A program made the translations under genes and the position numbers. Below the pieces are notes generated by a model. The model saw nothing but the letters and a program-made list of their open reading frames with translations, ran no database searches and was not told the origin of the DNA. From an uncultured Prevotella sp. (GTDB taxonomy: Bacteria > Bacteroidota > Bacteroidia > Bacteroidales > Bacteroidaceae), in assembly GCA_900546575.1 (NCBI GenBank), contig URDM01000002.1, positions 1 to 64,000 on the forward strand: a stretch of DNA of 64,000 bases. Direction: 5' to 3'. The first letter of the stretch is position 1; the number at the start of each line of letters is the position of its first letter. Shown piece after piece: positions 63,079 to 64,000 of the stretch.

Positions 63079-64000
63079 ATGGAAGATTTCATTCACCTAC
63101 ACGTACATACCTATTACTCCATACTCGACGGACAATCGCCCGTGCAGAAACTTGTGGATAAAGCGGTAGCCAACGGCATGCGCGGCATGGCCATAACCGA
63201 CCACGGCAACATGTTCGGCGTGAAAGAGCTGTTCAACTACTGCAACAAGATAAACGGCAAGCTGAAGGACGAGGGCAAAGAACCCTTCAAGCCGATATTC
63301 GGATGCGAGATGTATGTGGCTCACCGACGCAAATGCGACCGCGAAAAGGACCGCGGCGACATGGGCGGATACCACCTTATAGTGCTCGCAAAGAACTATA
63401 ATGGCTACAAAAACCTCATCAAGCTGGTGTCACGTGCATGGGTGGATGGATATTATATGCGTCCTCGTACCGACCGCGAGGACTTGGAGCGATATCACGA
63501 AGACCTTATTGTATGCTCGGCATGTATTGCCGGCGAAGTGCCCGCCAAGATTCTGAAGGGCGACATGCAAGGAGCGCGCGAAGCAATTGAATGGTATAAG
63601 CGCGTGTTTGGCGACGACTATTATCTGGAACTTCAACGTCACGAGGTGAAGGACCCGCATCAGCGTGCCAACCGCGAAACATTCCCATTGCAGCAGCGTG
63701 CCAACAAGGAATTGATAGAGCTGTCGAAGGAGTATGGCATCAAACTTGTCTGCACCAACGACTGCCACTTTGTCGACCAGGACAATGCCGAAGCCCACGA
63801 CCACCTGCTGTGTCTGGCTACCGGCAAAGACCTTGACGACCCCAACCGTATGCTCTACTCCAAGCAGGAGTGGTTCAAGACGCGCGAAGAGATGAACGAA
63901 ATCTTCGCCGATGTGCCCGAAGCACTTTCCAATACACTTGAAATATTGGACAAGGTGGAGCCATACTCCATCGACCATGCGCCCATTATGCCTTTCTTCC
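63079..64000 (+). CDS. dnaE: DNA polymerase III subunit alpha, N-terminal part (cut by window edge)
   Basis: About 307 codons, open to the window end. The N-terminus is the PHP domain: FIHLHVHTYYSILDGQSPV, GMAITDHGNMFGVKELF, CEMYVAHRR, and later CTNDCHFVDQDNAEAHDHLL. This matches bacterial replicative polymerase alpha, which normally has about 1200 residues. The start is ATG 63079, 41 bases after the ROK gene stop. Confidence 0.95.
   Translation, partial: MEDFIHLHVHTYYSILDGQSPVQKLVDKAVANGMRGMAITDHGNMFGVKELFNYCNKINGKLKDEGKEPFKPIFGCEMYVAHRRKCDREKDRGDMGGYHLIVLAKNYNGYKNLIKLVSRAWVDGYYMRPRTDREDLERYHEDLIVCSACIAGEVPAKILKGDMQGAREAIEWYKRVFGDDYYLELQRHEVKDPHQRANRETFPLQQRANKELIELSKEYGIKLVCTNDCHFVDQDNAEAHDHLLCLATGKDLDDPNRMLYSKQEWFKTREEMNEIFADVPEALSNTLEILDKVEPYSIDHAPIMPFF

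Overview
The window looks like a chromosome segment of a Prevotella-type member of Bacteroidales (Prevotellaceae or a close relative). This rests on the gene families (SusC/SusD pair, DUF3943, DUF4861, DUF6057 and DUF4834 proteins, serine-type sulfatase), on promoters of the form TTTG-N19/20-TAnnTTTG, on the lack of Shine-Dalgarno sequences with A-rich leaders instead, and on signal peptides ending in AQ. No species is claimed.

Layout. 1-350: promoter and leader running off the left edge, possibly of an rRNA operon. 0.35-4 kb: DAACS carboxylate symporter and a DUF3943 outer-membrane-like protein. 4.2-7.3 kb: rRNA methyltransferase, thyA and folA. 7.3-7.8 kb: repeats. 7.8-18.6 kb, mostly minus strand: Lrp regulator, an ExbB/ExbD energy-transduction operon, mfd, a glycosyltransferase, a histidine phosphatase, a trxB/glutathione peroxidase pair and a large Rid-like protein. 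19-30 kb: a large outer-membrane beta-barrel protein, then SusC, SusD, DUF6057 and a TolB-like lipoprotein with a CxxCH motif. 30-34.6 kb: Fic protein, SSS symporter, metallophosphoesterase. 34.7-52 kb: a glycan region with a PL8 lyase, a GH3 glycosidase, an operon DUF4861-kdgK-kdgA-EIIC-kduI-kduD, and a sulfatase; a DNA glycosylase, tRNA-Lys, a DUF4143 ATPase and YitT lie among them. 52-64 kb: housekeeping genes (DUF1599, DoxX-like protein joined in frame to triosephosphate isomerase, SPOR protein, folE, xth, psd, pssA, an M20 deacetylase, a ROK regulator) and the start of dnaE.

How the genes work together. PL8 and the sulfatase could make unsaturated uronate sugars from a sulfated or unsulfated glycosaminoglycan-like polymer. 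The kdu/kdg operon takes the unsaturated uronate to pyruvate and glyceraldehyde 3-phosphate. Two features are unexpected. KduI carries a clear signal peptide, while KduD does not. The gene between kdgA and kduI encodes a galactitol-type PTS EIIC channel with no IIA, IIB, HPr or EI gene in view. Together they suggest that isomerisation occurs in the periplasm and that the keto-uronate enters through a phosphotransfer-independent EIIC. This is the best candidate for an undescribed system here.

Non-coding structure is unusually rich. A leader made of a short GC hairpin plus AT heptads places the hairpin 49-53 nt before the ATG of folA, folE, a DNA glycosylase gene and pssA. A 15-nt element repeats five times at exactly 33-bp spacing before a DUF4143 ATPase gene. 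There are also a perfect 39-bp inverted repeat with a half copy elsewhere, a MITE-like pair, nested REP-like palindromes, and two arrays of AAAGGACTCC-type repeats.
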